A stretch of DNA of 64,000 nucleotides from positions 27,126,001 to 27,190,000 of the forward strand of contig NW_026947496.1 of NCBI RefSeq assembly GCF_034190915.1, read 5' to 3'. The stretch's first letter is position 1. Each line of letters starts with the position of its first letter. This document shows positions 46,760 through 59,440 of the stretch, piece by piece. The notes below the pieces were generated by a model. The model did no database searches and was not told the DNA's origin. It saw only the letters and a program-made list of their open reading frames with translations. Origin of the DNA: Cavia porcellus (taxonomy: Eukaryota; Chordata; Mammalia; Rodentia; Caviidae). The position numbers and the translations under genes were made by a program.

Positions 46760-47087
46760 GAGTGCTAGAGAATGAATTTTTGTGCCCTCCAAAATTTGCA
46801 TTAAAATCACGATCTCGATGCAATGGTAAAGTAGGTAGGATGTGAGGGCAGATCCCATATGAGTGGAAAAAGTGTCCTTGTAAAAGAAACTTCAGAGAGC
46901 TCTTTTGTGCTTTCCACATGCTACAACAAGAAAACACTTGTGGACAAGGAGGTGACCCTCACAAAACACCGAATCTGCCAGCGCCTTGACCTTGATCTCA
47001 TGCTACAGAACTGCAAAAAAGTAAATTTTTGTTGTTTAAAATCCAGCCTATGACATTCTATTATGGAAGTTTTAATAGATAGACGCA
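46760..47087 (+). mobile_element. MST/MLT1-type MaLR LTR, complete, plus strand
   Basis: All parts occur in order: 'tttttgtgccctccaaaatt', 'aagtgtccttgtaaaagaaa' with 'cttcagagagctc', 'accgaatctgccagcgcctt' with 'gaccttgatctcatgc', 'agaactgcaaaaaagtaaat', 'ttgttgtttaaaatccagcc' and the end 'aatagatagacgc'. A well-preserved solo LTR. Confidence 0.9.
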
Positions 47088-48006
47088 CTCAGTAATTTTG
47101 GTTTAGAGAAGCAATTTTTAAAGCCTTTTGATTATGAATATAAGTGAAAAGAAGAGCTCAGAGAGACAAAAGAATTTACGGTGATCCTGTTCTCATGCAA
47201 AACAGCTCAATCTAAGAGGAATGAATAACAGCTTTCTTAGAAGGTAGAAAAGAGGAGAGAAAAGAGGTACTGATTTTAAGAGGCTTAAACACAAACACCA
47301 ACATTGGTAGAGCTCACAATACAAAGACACAGCTTTTCAAGTGGTTAAGCCAGTGCTTTTCTCTGCTCCCTGTATCTCTCAGCTATCTCGTGTTACAGTG
47401 TTCTGACCTGTTTAAATTCAATTTCTACTTGATCCAGGCTTAACATGTCTGAGAATGGTGACACTGCTGTAAAATCAGACTTAGGAAGTAAGAGGGCAAG
47501 ACTCCACTTACAAAACTAGAACTTAGATCTCTGGGGAAAGGAAAGAATTAGCTCTCAGATAGATGATACCCAGATGGTCACAAAAACAAAAGTAGAATGA
47601 GTGATCCATTGGCTCTGTAGACACTAGCCAAGACTGAAAGTCAAGGCTGAATACAAATTGAACGATCAGCCCAACTCAGTGAACTTTTAAGGAAAGTTTC
47701 TCAGTATACCCAGCCCCCCAAAAAGAGACTATACCCCTGATTCCTGGAGGGAACAGGATACTGGTTGTTTATCATGTGTGTGTGTTTTTTAATCTCTATT
47801 CTGTGAAATGTTTATTTTTTATTTCAATATCATCCATGCTAAGTACTACTGTACTCTTTCTGTCATTAACTAGTCATTTTTGAGCCCTATTGCATTAACA
47901 GACATCATACAACAAAAGAGTAAAAAAAGAACAAAAAAATTTTCACCATTTCTCTTAGAAGCTTGGCATATCAAATGAACCATTTTACTAAAAATGTAGT
48001 CATTAA
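47088..48006. other. non-coding, nothing recognised
   Basis: No repeat or coding signal recognised. Confidence 0.4.
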
Positions 48007-48020
48007 AAATATGGGATGAG

Positions 48021-48137
48021 GGGCTGGGGATTTAGCTCAGTGGCATAAGCACCTGCCTTGCAAGCGTGTGGTCATGAGTTCGATCCCTGGTACCGGTGAA
48101 AATACAAAAATACAAAAAAAAAAAAAATTTTTTTTTT
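48021..48137 (+). mobile_element. tRNA-Ala-like ID-type SINE, young, plus strand
   Basis: Same head and tail as the copies at 31812 and 44104, but the anticodon stem is broken (GCGTG for GCAGG). The A tail is followed by a T run. A perfect 14-bp duplication AAATATGGGATGAG flanks it (48007-48020 and 48138-48151). Confidence 0.95.
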
Positions 48138-48151
48138 AAATATGGGATGAG

Positions 48152-48559
48152 AGGTACATAAGACAACAAAATAGTTCAAAGCAAAAGCAAAAATGCATGG
48201 ATTTTTCTAACAGTGTCTAGCAACATAAATTAGGTACACTTACATTAAGTGATTCTGGTATTTGACTGACGTGACATGACATTTTGACCTCATATATGAA
48301 CCAAGGGTCATTTATGTTTGTCATAAAAATTCCATCATCTCCTTCTCACTACTAGTAGAGTGATAAGCATTTAGAGAACACTACTCAAAACTGTAAGAAA
48401 TTGCATGATTTATATTATTGCCATATAAAAATTGTATTTTTTCTTATTTATATAAAGTTAGAATATATATAATTTTGTCATATAGGATGCTAGTATCCTA
48501 AATTTTAAGACTTTTCAAGTAACAAATTTAAAAGCAAAAGTTGAAAATAAAAGACTTAA
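48152..48559. other. non-coding, nothing recognised
   Basis: AT-rich, no repeat recognised beyond the SINE flank. Confidence 0.4.
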
Positions 48560-49115
48560 TGTGCCATCACGGTAGAATGGGTTGGATTACCTCCCACCTC
48601 ATAAATCAACCTCTGAATCCAGACCTCTGAATGACTGAGACATTATTCGATGAAAGAATTTTTGCAGATGTCACAGTTGATGTGAAAGTGCACACATCCT
48701 GCATTATGGATGGACCACAGATCCACTGAAGGTTTCTATATAAAAGGGAGAGAAAGAGTGATGCAAGCAACAGAAATAAAACAGGGAAGTTATGTGAGGA
48801 CAAAGACAGAGACTGCCACTAGCCAATAAATATAAACTATGGTTATAAATATTCATACCTTTATCTTATATTTCAGTTATAAAATTCACTTTTCCCATCA
48901 AGAAATCTTGTTTTGCTTAATATGATTAAATAGAAAAATGCCTGAATGGAGCCATCTGAGGCTGGGGTGGGGGAGTCCATGCCCCAGAGCACCCAGAAGT
49001 TGCTCACCACTAATTTCAGACTTCTGACCTCCAAGAAGGGATAGCGTAAACTTTCACTACCTTAAACCATCAATGTGTAATTTTGTCACAGCAGGTCTGG
49101 GAAACTAAAACATAT
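48560..49115 (+). mobile_element. MLT1-like MaLR LTR, interrupted, plus strand
   Basis: 'aatgggttggattacctccc' with 'cagacctctgaatgactgag' and 'tatgtgaggacaaagacaga' is the 5' half; 'cagacttctgacctccaaga' with 'ttgtcacagcaggtctggga' and 'aactaaaaca' is the 3' half. About 48835-48955 between them does not belong to it. Confidence 0.7.
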
Positions 49116-49389
49116 GGGATGGTTTTATTTTGCTTCATTTTAGATATTCCATGCAAGTCTGAAATAGCAATATGAAAAAGTGCCAGACAAGAAGAGACTT
49201 AAACAGGAAGGGCATCTGTGAGACAGGAAGTAGCTTTTCTCTCAGCAAAGCTCTACTTCAATCAGGTCCCAGCTGGAAATAAGACAGTCAGAGACTCATA
49301 AGGAGGAGCTGTTATCTAGAAAAAGAATATGTTTAAAGGAGAGATGTTAAAATTTAGACCTTTATGGATTTTAAAATGAGAAAAAAATC
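49116..49389. other. non-coding spacer
   Basis: No repeat recognised. Confidence 0.4.
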
Positions 49390-49397
49390 ATAACTTT

Positions 49398-51860
49398 TTT
49401 ATTTTAAAGAGAATAAAAACAAACAAAATAAAATAGAATAAAGCCAATCAAAACTGAACAAAGAAAGTGATACAAGACTTCAAAACAAGATAACAGAAAA
49501 TCAACAATGGCCACCATAATATATCTTGCTATCTTCAAAAGTGCTGCCATCAACCATAACAAAATCAAACAAAAGACAGAGAAAATCAATCCACACAAAA
49601 TAAGGAAAATGATATAGAAATTCAAAACAAAATAACAGGAAATTAACAATGGCTACCACCTTCCCTTTTCAGTCATTTCCTCCCCTTTCACTTTCACAAT
49701 ATCTATTATATATTTTGGATCCCAATAACTCCTGCAAATTTTTATGCTAGGGTAATAGCCTTCAGTGTTCACCCATGTGAGTCCAAACCATTTTACCTGT
49801 ATGCATGATCTCAAGTTGCATCCATTTACCTACAGAGCCTTGAAATTACCCTCATTTATAGCTCAGTAGCTTTCTGTTGTATAAAAATACCATATCTTCC
49901 TTATCTATTCTGCATTTTATGGGCAAGGAAGCCCTAGTTTTTTTCTGGTTTCCGCTCACATATATCATTGTTTTCTCTACTTTATCTTTGAATTTCCTTT
50001 TGAGCTAAATGTGTTTTTTGGATACAGCACATTGATGGATCTTATTTGTTGATCCACCATCCCTGTATTTCTTTGTGAATTGAGGCCATCCACATTAATG
50101 GTTACAACCAGCATGCATTGATTCATCTCTGCCGTGCTATCCTCCTGCTGTTGGCCCCCTACTTTTCTCCTCCATTCAACTGCCTTCCCTGTTCAGTGAT
50201 CCCCCTCAACAGCTATTCCTGGAACCAGAGCCATCTTTATCTCTTTCTAGAATATCCTTCAGCATATTTTGAAGGATTAGTTTTGAGATCATGAATTGCT
50301 TCAGTTGTTCTTTATCATGGAAGTATTTTATTTCTCCATTAATTTTGAAAGACAGTTTTACAGAGTACATCAATCTGGGTTGGAAGCTGTTTTCTTTCAG
50401 GCCTTGAAACACTTCAGTCCAAGGTCTTGATGATTTGTGTTGAGAAGTCTGTCATGATTCTGATAGTTTTCCTTTATAGGTGATCTGTTTCTCTTTTCTA
50501 ACAGACTTTACTATTCTGTTCTTGTGATGAATTTCTGGGATCTTAATTATTATATGGCTGGGTGTAGATCCAGTTTAGCTTATAGCTAGTTGGAGTTCTC
50601 TGTGCCTCACTTCTTTATATTTTGTCCTTTTCCCATACTTGGGAAGTTTTCTGATATTATTTATATAAATAGTCTTTGTATATAATTTGCACTGACACCT
50701 ATCAATCTTAAATTATTTTCTTTGTGTTATCCTGCAGCAATTGAATTATTATATCCTGTCTCCTTGTTATTTTTAAGAGCTCTTTCCTTTCATGAATGCT
50801 AGTTGCAATCCTATCCTCAAGGTCTGAAAGTCTATCTTCAGTTTCATTCAAGTGGTTTTGCTAAATTTCAGTGGGATTTTTAATTTCCAGGACATCACTG
50901 TGAGTCAGTTTTATACATTATTAATTCCTATATTGTTCATTCAAAGTTTCCATCATTTTTCTATGCTCCTCTTTTTTATATATGTCTTGTCAGATATGAT
51001 CAGCAATTCTTTCATTATGTTTGTAATTTCTTCCTTTACTTGAGATATTATTTCTGATCTGATTACTTTTAGAGCCTCATGAAGTTGTTTACTTCAGTAG
51101 CACTGCTTTCAGAAATTTCAGATGTGTGATTCCATTTTCTTTCATGTCTATGTCTCCCAGATTTGTTCTGTGTGGGCTGGTGGTCTGAGATTGCCTTTTG
51201 ATCCTCCATTTTTACATTTACTGGCATGCCTCTGGGCAAGCTGGTTGTGAGGTCCTGGGTGCTTCCTGCATTGGGTGCCCATTTGTGGTGTAGGGAATTG
51301 GGCCAGAAACCTGAGTTTCTCCAAGTCTAGGTTCCTGGGGAGGCAGTGGAGCACATGGGGCAGGCTTCTCCAGGCCTGTGCAGCTGCACCACGGCTTCCC
51401 TGATAGCCACGGCTGCGTGGCGGTGGGGCTGCTTCTCCTCTAGGCCTGCACAGCTACTCTGGGTTTCCCCTGATGGCAGCAGGTGCAAGGGGCATGTTTG
51501 GCTGCTTCTTTTGGCTTGTGCTGGCTAGAGGTTTTCACATTTTTGCTGTTTCTTTTTGTCCGTTGAAACCCATTTAATCTCCGGGAGCACAACTTTACAC
51601 AGGCTGCTGGAGAAACTGTTAGCCTCACTATCACCATCACCTGAGGCACTCATGGAAATGGAAAAGGAAGCCCAGCACTCCCACACCATTTGTAAATCTC
51701 AGAAGGTAGAAACCCTCCTGCGGAACCCTGACTTCCTCTTCCCTCAATGCAAGTCTCCTGTCTCAGACTTGCCAGTCACCGCCTCCCTCTGGCTGCTCCC
51801 CAGGCACTGCCACCACTTCCACGTTCTGCTCCTTCCTTTCCACCCTCATTCCCCCAGCCC
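49398..51860 (-). mobile_element. L1 with ORF1 and 5'UTR but almost no ORF2, minus strand
   Basis: From its 5' end (about 51860) on the minus strand: a GC-rich 5'UTR (51860-51150), ORF1 (51150-50206), a short ORF2 start (50130-49930), then a jump to the ORF2 end and 3'UTR (49925-49398). The ORF1 C-terminus is clear at 50206-50412: KENSFQPRLMYSVKLSFK and INGEIKYFHDKEQLKQFM match the conserved end of L1 ORF1p. The 3'UTR holds the 142-bp tandem array. About 3.5 kb of ORF2 is gone, as in half-L1 elements. Possible target duplication ATCATAA(AA)CTTT at 49387 and 51861. ORF1 itself is broken by stops. Confidence 0.85.
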
Positions 51861-51874
51861 ATCATAAAACTTTG

Positions 51875-54620
51875 ACCAAGCACAGAAGAAAGGGCTGCAT
51901 CCACTTTTAGGATACAGATTTTGATGCTATTAACAGCCAATGTTAATAGCATAGGATATGAATATGGATAAAACCTTTTTTAGATGTTCAAAGAGATCCT
52001 TTTGAACAGATGTACAATTTTAAGTATAAAAACGAATTTTCTTGGCACAGCTTTATGATATGAATTTTTTCTCATTTTAGCATGTTAAACACAAGCAGTA
52101 TTTTAGGTGGGAAAATTAACAATTTAAATAAAAAGTAAGACATGATCATAAAGATTTTTAAAGCATATGTTACAAAAAGCAAATTTTATTTTAAATAAGT
52201 CACAGAGACAAAAAATGTAAGGTATACAGTACACATGGTTAGTGATGTTGGAGGGCAAGGAGCAACAAGCAGAATTTAAAGATAAGCAACAGAGCGTGGC
52301 CAATTGAAATAAATTAATTAAAATGCTGTATTCTTACTCTGGTGCTTTGGTCAGACAGCATGCTGGTATTCACACAATTCAGCTCGTAAGGCCGTTCTTT
52401 TATGTTTTCCACTGAAGGAAAAAAGCTACCAAAGGATGATCCCTGAATGAACAGGACAACGAGAAATGTCCTCTGACAAGTGAACAGAAAAACCTGAAAA
52501 TGGGTTGGTTTAGCAATCCGAATGGAAAGGCACAGTGTAGACAGTGACTTGACCAGTCATTTAATTTCTCAAGATGGAAAGAGAGTGGCTAGAAGAATAT
52601 CATAAGAAACGTTAAGTAGATTCATTGAGTTCAATCAGTATCACTTTAAAAAAATTATGGGGGGAGATAAAATTTAATAGAGGTCAACAAGTAATAACAG
52701 CTAACGAATGATGGCAAGAGGAAGACAAAGGGGAAATGAAAACAAAATCAGTGAAAGAGTGAGAGAGGCAGAAGGTAGGGAGGGAAAAAGGGAAAAAGAA
52801 GAGAGAGAGAAGGAGGAGAGGGAGGAAAACAACACAAAAAATACAGTGATAAGATCTCTAAATTAAGGTCTGTGCATGTAGCTTCATCTTGTTATTTGTA
52901 AATGAAGGAGAGAGAAATGTCACATGGCTGGAAATATGATTTCTTGAGGGCCAACGTAAAATATTAAAAGATTTTCCCATTGCAAATAAGGCAATTAAAA
53001 CTATTCAATTTGACAAAACCCTGGACCCAGTTGAATCACGCCATAATTCAGGAGGAAAAAAAAGAGCAGCAAGGGAAATGGAGGAGCCTTTGGCAAAACT
53101 CTTTGATAGCTCAATAAGAAAAGAATAAAGGGAGCAATCATCTTTGAGTCACTAATGAGCACTCTTAGATTTTCTAGCAACAGAAAATCATTAAAGGAAC
53201 TAGTTTTCTCAAATTCAATTGTTAAAGACAGGAATAATGTTTCACTCAAAACCTATGCATTTAAGATTTACCTAACAAAACTGTTCTGAACTGAGGGATT
53301 TAAAGTTTATTTTTATTCAGATTTCAGGGAAGCATTTAATATTACAAGTAAGTTACCTAGCAATAATAAAAGCTCCCTAATGAACAAAATATCCCAAGCC
53401 ATCCTGGATGTGAGGACATACTTCACAGGCTGATAGACATGAACCAAGAGACAGAAACAGTCTTGTCTAAAAACTCTATGTGTTCAAAGAAACATCTGAT
53501 TTTTTTTCCATTTTACAGAAATGTCTCATAACTGTTAATGCAACCAGCACATTTTTCATGATATTGATGGAAACTCCAGTCTCCTTCTCTCTGTCTGTCT
53601 ACACACAAATCTCTTTCCCTCCACTCTTGCTGTGATCCTGTATGGGAACCCTGAGAGCTCTGTCACTCTCCGTGATTCTGCAATGGCCCCTGAATCTAAC
53701 CCAGCACTTGAAGGAAAATGAGACTTTGTACTTCTCCACAACAGCCCTTACCTGACCTTCACACTCCGAGGTTCTTTCTACTTCCAGACGTGGGAATGAG
53801 TGATGTCCTCATAGGAACTGAGAGACTTTGGTAAAAATAGAACACCTTAAGGGAAGCATGGACAGCCACACAAATCCAGTTATTTTGTCCAACTGAAAGG
53901 GAACATAATACTAGAAGCCACAGTAAACTAGGTGACATTAAGGAAGTAAGGAGCCAGGTCTAACAAATAATTTTTTAAAAAGTTAGACATTGAAAAGGAA
54001 AGCATGTTTAATGTTCCCTCCCTTCAAAGTGGAATTGCCTTTAAAATGGAGCCATATGCTATGGGCCAGGGGTGGATGATCCTTTCTAAGGAGGAAAAAC
54101 AGACACCTGGAAAGCTGCTTCCTCTACCAAGAGTAAAGGCCTTTGATGTTCTTATTCAAAGTCAAGGTCAGCCCCCTCTGTGAACAATTACTTCAGGATC
54201 ACCCACTTCAAGGACTTTTGCCAATAATGACCTGAGAGGATGGTTAGAGCTCCTCAAAGGAAAATTTAAATTTCTCTTTTTTTCTCATTTTAGAAATGTT
54301 GTATGAAACAGTGGAGGACTGAATTTTGCCACTAAAAAAAGTGTAAAGCAGGCTCACTGTGCACTAGTTCCCAACTCAACCACTGAGCCTCAGGCTGTAC
54401 CTCTACTGCTCACCCAAGAGGAGTGAAACAGAGCTGTGCACACACACAGCGAGTCACAGAACGTGGGTTTCTTGTCTGATGTGTGATTGAAAAGTACAAG
54501 GAATGTTTAAATTTTAAAAAATGGGTCTTCTCTCCACTTGCTGGTCTGGAAGTGGATGGGTTGCTCTGCCAAGACACAGTGCAATGAATTTCCCGTAACC
54601 TGCTCCTCCTTGCTTCAGAT
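51875..54620. other. non-coding; purine-rich tract at 52770-52825
   Basis: Apart from a GA-rich tract (about 52770-52825), no repeat family or coding signal is recognised. Short ORFs have no resemblance to known proteins. Confidence 0.4.
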
Positions 54621-54629
54621 ACACTCGTC

Positions 54630-55035
54630 TGAAGCTGTTCTGGAAGTCCTCTTTAATGAATGTCATTACAAGAAGTGATAAAAACATATGGTGAATGCCA
54701 GTGCCCACATCATTCACCAGAAACTGAGGTTTGCAAAAACATTGTGGTGTGTTCTTGCCCGCCTTATCCAGCAAAGCTGACACTGTGCAACTTCTGGCTC
54801 TTCCCCCAAAACAATGCAATCACAAAAGGTAGGCGGTTTGAGCCAATTCAGAACATTGAGGAGCCACAATAGCACAAGGCACAAAAAAGAACTTACAGAA
54901 TTGTAAAGTGGTCAGAATGATGGGACAAGTGTATTCAAAGGAAGGCAGAGTGTTTTAGGGGGATTAATGGCAATGTATCTTTTATGGAGTAACTTTTGAA
55001 ATTTAAATATTCAGCATATTTTTCAGTCACATCCC
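54630..55035 (+). mobile_element. mariner (TcMar) DNA transposon remnant, 3' half
   Basis: Read on the plus strand with frameshifts: 54694-54730 gives VNASAHIIHQKL, matching the mariner DNASAH block where the second catalytic Asp is now Asn. About 25 codons later 54758-54805 gives CPPYPAKLTLCNFWLF, the PPYSPDLAPCDFWLF block, followed by ITKGRRFEPIQNIE like the usual KGRRFE-DIE. The non-coding 3' end ('agggggattaatggcaatgt', 'aaatttaaatattcagcata') matches the remnant at 4446-4734. The 5' part and the N-terminal DNA-binding half are missing. Reverse ORF at 54514-54819 is a shadow. Confidence 0.78.
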
Positions 55036-55955
55036 ATATGGCAGCAAGGGCAATAGAAGCCGAGGATACAAGGTAAGCTGGTCACCCCATGGCTCCAGGA
55101 AGCTGCCCAAAATAGATACAAATGTGCTGCCCATAGCTCCCATGTACTGCAGCTGGGGAACCTCGCAGAGAAAGCAGCCTGCTGTGGGTTATGTACCCTA
55201 GGGGCTAATGACAAGTAGACTAAAGCATGGAAGGACACCCCATCCACAGGAGACAGCAAGTGTCTTAATCCCTTTCTTTTTTTCTAGGATACATTACCCC
55301 AAACCTATAATTTAACAGGAATTCTCAAAAAGATTTGGCTATTAGAAAATAATAAGTAAGTACAACTCAGTGCTCACCTGCATGTGGAGATATAATCTTT
55401 AAAACTGCAGATCTATTGAAATAATTCAAAACTCCATTTTTCCCTTTCCAGAATATTTACAGCTTTCCTCCCTTTAGTCTTAAACTTCTGCCAACATTAA
55501 TTTAAGCTCCCCTTTGCTATCAGCATTAATATATTGACATTTTAAATCTAGGAGGAAAAGAACAACCAAGTTGATTCACAAAGATGCCACATCAAGAAAA
55601 ATGAGAACCCCTGATACTCTTTCTCTCCTAATTCCTCCTTCTTCCTCTTCTCATTTTTCTTCAAACACAGGTAATTCTAGTGACTGGAGAGTCCTTGGAA
55701 GGATTACCTGCTAAGAATCTGTCCCAGGAGAGACCAAATCAAATTCTGAAGGAATCAATATATTCTCCACCAGTGACTCACTTATAAGCCTTCCCTTCTG
55801 GAACACCTTGTGTCTTGGCAGTTCTTCATTCTGTAGAAAAACTTTCATTTTTATACCTTTAGGGAGATGTTCTTCATGGAAAAAAATAATGCACTAATAC
55901 ACAAAAGTAAGGGTAGCACCCCCCCCCCTCCCGCCACAGGGCATCAGCAATAAAT
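55036..55955. other. non-coding; C-run at 55917-55931
   Basis: A run of C residues interrupted once (55917-55935). No repeat family or coding signal recognised in the rest. Confidence 0.4.
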
Positions 55956-55959
55956 GTTC

Positions 55960-56155
55960 ATAAGAGCCCAAAATGCTCCAGAGTCTCTGAGCTAGATGCT
56001 TGACTTATGGAGCCTCAGGTAATGTTTACAATGACAAAGGTAAGCCCTACTTTACAAGTGAGGAAGCTAAACTCAGACAGGGTTAGAAGCTTGCTCAGGA
56101 TCCAGCACTGGGAATCTTAACCAGGCAAATCTGGCTCCCAAACATGACATTTTTA
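55960..56155 (-). mobile_element. MIR SINE, minus strand
   Basis: 'aaatgttcataagagcccaa', 'ctactttacaagtgaggaag' with 'ctaaactcagacagggttag' and 'cttgctcaggatccagcact' follow the reversed MIR order. Confidence 0.65.
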
Positions 56156-56385
56156 CATTTAACGTGAATAGCTATTTTACTAAAGATATTTGGATTCCCA
56201 GTAATGGAAATATACAGCCTGCTTGGGGAGCTTGTTTCCTGTCATGTGCTGTTGTTGTTTGCTTTGTTTTTGTTTGATATAAAGTAAATGCCTCAAATAA
56301 CAAGTATGCTGTATCTGCCAGAAGTCACTTTGTCCTGAGCTCAATAGGCCAGATAGCAAAGTGAAACATAAAGACAATTTCTTTA
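56156..56385. other. non-coding, nothing recognised
   Basis: No repeat recognised. Confidence 0.4.
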
Positions 56386-56389
56386 TCTT

Positions 56390-56705
56390 CTCTTGTCTAC
56401 TTAAGCTGCTATACAAAAATACCTTAGGCTAGGTACCCTATAAAAAAGCAGAAATTTCTAACCATGTTGAAGGCTGAAAAGCCCAAAATTCTGGCAGATT
56501 CAGTGTCTGTGGAGACCTACTTAATGGTTCATACATGGCATCTGTGCTGTGGTCTCAAATGAAGGAAGGAGTAAATTGTCTTTCTTTGTCCTCCTGATTC
56601 CATTCATGAGGGTCCCACCCCCATGATTTAGAGCCTAGGATATCATCACAGCAACCACATTTGGGAGAACACAAGCATTTAGCTCAAATCCTTTTTATAA
56701 GCAGA
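56390..56705 (-). mobile_element. MLT1/THE-like MaLR LTR, minus strand
   Basis: 'ctgctatacaaaaatacctt', 'aggctaggtaccctataaaa', 'gattccattcatgagggtcc' with 'cacccccatgattta' and 'agaacacaagcatttagctc' follow the reversed MLT1 layout. Confidence 0.7.
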
Positions 56706-57590
56706 AACCTCTGCTCAATTATTTGTGAAAGACAATTTCCTACTTAAATTGCTGTAAAATGTTAAATGATAGCACAAATAAGACATTCATATAAATCAAA
56801 TGTCATCAGAGGCAGGGACCACCGACAGTAGACAATATGCTTGTTTTGCCTCTGCACTGCTGTCTCCTCTGGTCTCTGCACTCAGCTTTTAAAGCAGTGG
56901 AGACACTGGTGTGGGCTCTGACAGCTGACAACCACATAGGGTGCTCCTGCCACATGTGTGCTTGCTGATAGAATGATTTGTTTTAAGTAACTCGGAAGGG
57001 ATTCTCAGATCTACGTAGGAATCCATTATGCAAATATCTTAATGCAGCCTTGTAAGATCTTAGTTTAAAAAGTGCCGTCTCCTGTCCCTAAATCATAGCA
57101 CAAGAATATACAAAATAACAATAACAGAAAGTATTAACAGGTCATCTCCAGAATACCGTATTTCTTTTAAATTACAAGATGGAAAGAAAGAGCATGCACA
57201 GGAAATGTTTCTAGGTGAACAAAATGACAAAAGCCATGATTAAGACCTAGAAGCCAATTAGCCAGTGTGCGGAGCCTAGTGGAAGAGAAAAAACCAAAGG
57301 AGAAAGACACCACTAATGAGTCCCACTCTTCAGAGACATCACGGTCTCCTCCCCTGGTGGGTCTTGCCACAGGAAGTAGTAAAAGAGCCAAGCCTGAACT
57401 CTTCCCACCGCTCACCTCCCTAATGTTTAATTTTCAGTGTCCATGTCTACTTGAGCTTGGAGGCATAGTCATATATACTAATTTTTACTTAAAGAATAAA
57501 AAGATCTGGAAGAGTTAATGAAACCTGGGATCATCCCAAGTTTACAACTGAGAAAAGAAATCAAACTCAAAAGTGTTAAGAAAGACATGT
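56706..57590. other. non-coding, nothing recognised
   Basis: No repeat or coding signal recognised. Confidence 0.4.
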
Positions 57591-57694
57591 GGGAGAAGGA
57601 AAGAAAGGAAAGGGAAGGGAAGGGAAGGGAAGGAGAAAGGGAAAAGAAAAAGATAAGGAAAGGAACAAAAAGAAAAGAAAGAAAAGGGAAATAG
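57591..57694 (+). repeat. purine microsatellite, GGAAA/GGGAA-type
   Basis: 'gaaagggaagggaagggaag' and variants over about 100 bp; pure purine strand. Confidence 0.95.
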
Positions 57695-58977
57695 AAAGCT
57701 CTGCTCAAGATCTCACTACTATCAGTTGATGGGAAGGGGACCTACACTGAGGTTTCCAGCCTCTGTCCTCTGTCTTACTAAACCAGCAGCCAGTTCCAGC
57801 ACTGGAGAAAGCACAATGTGATGATGAAAAGGAAGCTTGGTGTATGTAGACCAGGCTGTAGAGAGGTTGCTGCTGTTAACATATGCACAGCATACAAATG
57901 GTCTTTGGTTTCTCAGTTCATTCCTTTACTTTCTAAAATTATCACAGGATGTCAGCAATTTTATCTTTTGTATCCAATTCTCATACATATTCTTAAAACA
58001 TATATGCATCTTTATAGTGAATATGATAGTGAACAAATAAACACAGTGGGAAATGAAGCAGGAAGAAGTGAGGCTTGGCTTTTTGTTTTTTAAATGCTGG
58101 TTCAATAACTTTGCCCTGTACCTGAGAGGAGGTCCACCTCCTCATGGGCAGTGGCTTTGAAGTGGACAGCAGGCCCATGTCCCCACCAGGATCATTTGGA
58201 GCAGTTAGCCAGCCATCTGAGCTTATCTTTTTACAGGACCCCTTGCTGCATGGGACGAGGGGGATGGACAGAGGAAAACACGCTGTCTTGGCACTTCTAT
58301 AATGTGCACAAATGCAGCAGATGAAAGGAGACTCAATTTTTAGAGCTGAGTCTCTGGGGAAAATAAAATTTCTAGCCCTGGAAAACAGAGAGTGGGACTA
58401 AAGCAAGTCAAGGCATGTTCTCCTGGCCAAATAAAAAAACGATACTTGGTACATATCTTCTGGGGACTTTTGTTAGAAACAAGTGGAATCATTTCTAATG
58501 TACTGTCCCTGCCTCAGTGGTTGAATTCTAGCAAGGGAATTATGTGATTGAAATTACTAGAAAGCAGAGTGGGGTTGGAAGCATCATTAATGTGGCTGGC
58601 TAAGAAGCAGTTTCCAGCCCAGAGCAGGACAGTTCAGATCAAAAGGAATCCTGGGTGTGCCAGCCTACTCCTGAGCCACCAAGCCCTTCCTGTTCCTTCC
58701 TGTGAATGGCTCCCAACACCAGCTGTCCTCCATCATTTTAACTCAAGCTACTTTTGCATAATTAAAAATTGTTAAAGACCTTCAAATACCTTTGATTTAT
58801 ATGGCTTATATCACTGTGCATTAACCTTAGAAAGCAAAATATTTTAGACATGTATTTTTTAGAAAAAAACAAATCTATAATTTAAAAGTAATATTTATGA
58901 AAAATAAGTGTGTTATCTTTAAAAGATAAGAAGGGTGATATTTGTTTACATATCCTCAAATCTCTGTACTCTAGTGG
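57695..58977. other. non-coding, nothing recognised
   Basis: No repeat family or coding signal recognised. Confidence 0.4.
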
Positions 58978-59070
58978 GGGTTTTTTGCTTTTTGTTTTTT
59001 GTACTGGGGATCAAACTCAGGACCTCATGCTTGCCAAGAAGGTGCTTATGCCACTGAGCTAAACCCCTAG
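58978..59070 (-). mobile_element. tRNA-derived SINE, minus strand
   Basis: T-rich tail in reverse, then 'gtactggggatcaaactcag' (box B) and 'gccactgagctaaacccct' (box A). An 8-bp repeat CTCTAGTG lies at both edges (58970-58977 and 59071-59078). Confidence 0.88.
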
Positions 59071-59369
59071 CTCTAGTGTTTTATAAGATATTTAGATTCT
59101 CATGCAGCTCATCCCTTTGTGGGAAATTGGTGCTAGGACACCTGTGGATACCAAATCTTCAGAAGCTCAAGTTCTTTACATAAAATATTACAGCATTTTC
59201 ATGCAATTTATCCACATATTCCCATATACTGTGAATCACCTCTAGATGGATGTTTGCTTCAGATGTCTATAGAAATATCATGTGTTATATTGCCTCTGAA
59301 CCCCACATATATTCATGCAATAATGAAAATAGAAAGACAATATCTTGGTACTATTAGAAAAACAGTTTT

Positions 59370-59440
59370 GACCCAAGGACCCCCAAAAGAGCTGTTCGAA
59401 CCCCTGGGTGTTCCTGAGCCACACTTTGAGAACCATCATC
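59370..59440. mobile_element. hAT-Charlie (MER)-like terminal fragment
   Basis: 'gttcctgagccacactttga' ending 'gaaccatca' resembles the terminal repeat of MER5/MER20-type elements ('...ccacactttgagaaccactg'). Confidence 0.4.

Noticed and set aside
50206..50412. 68-codon minus-strand ORF as a small gene
   Set aside because: It is the C-terminus of L1 ORF1p in a defective L1.
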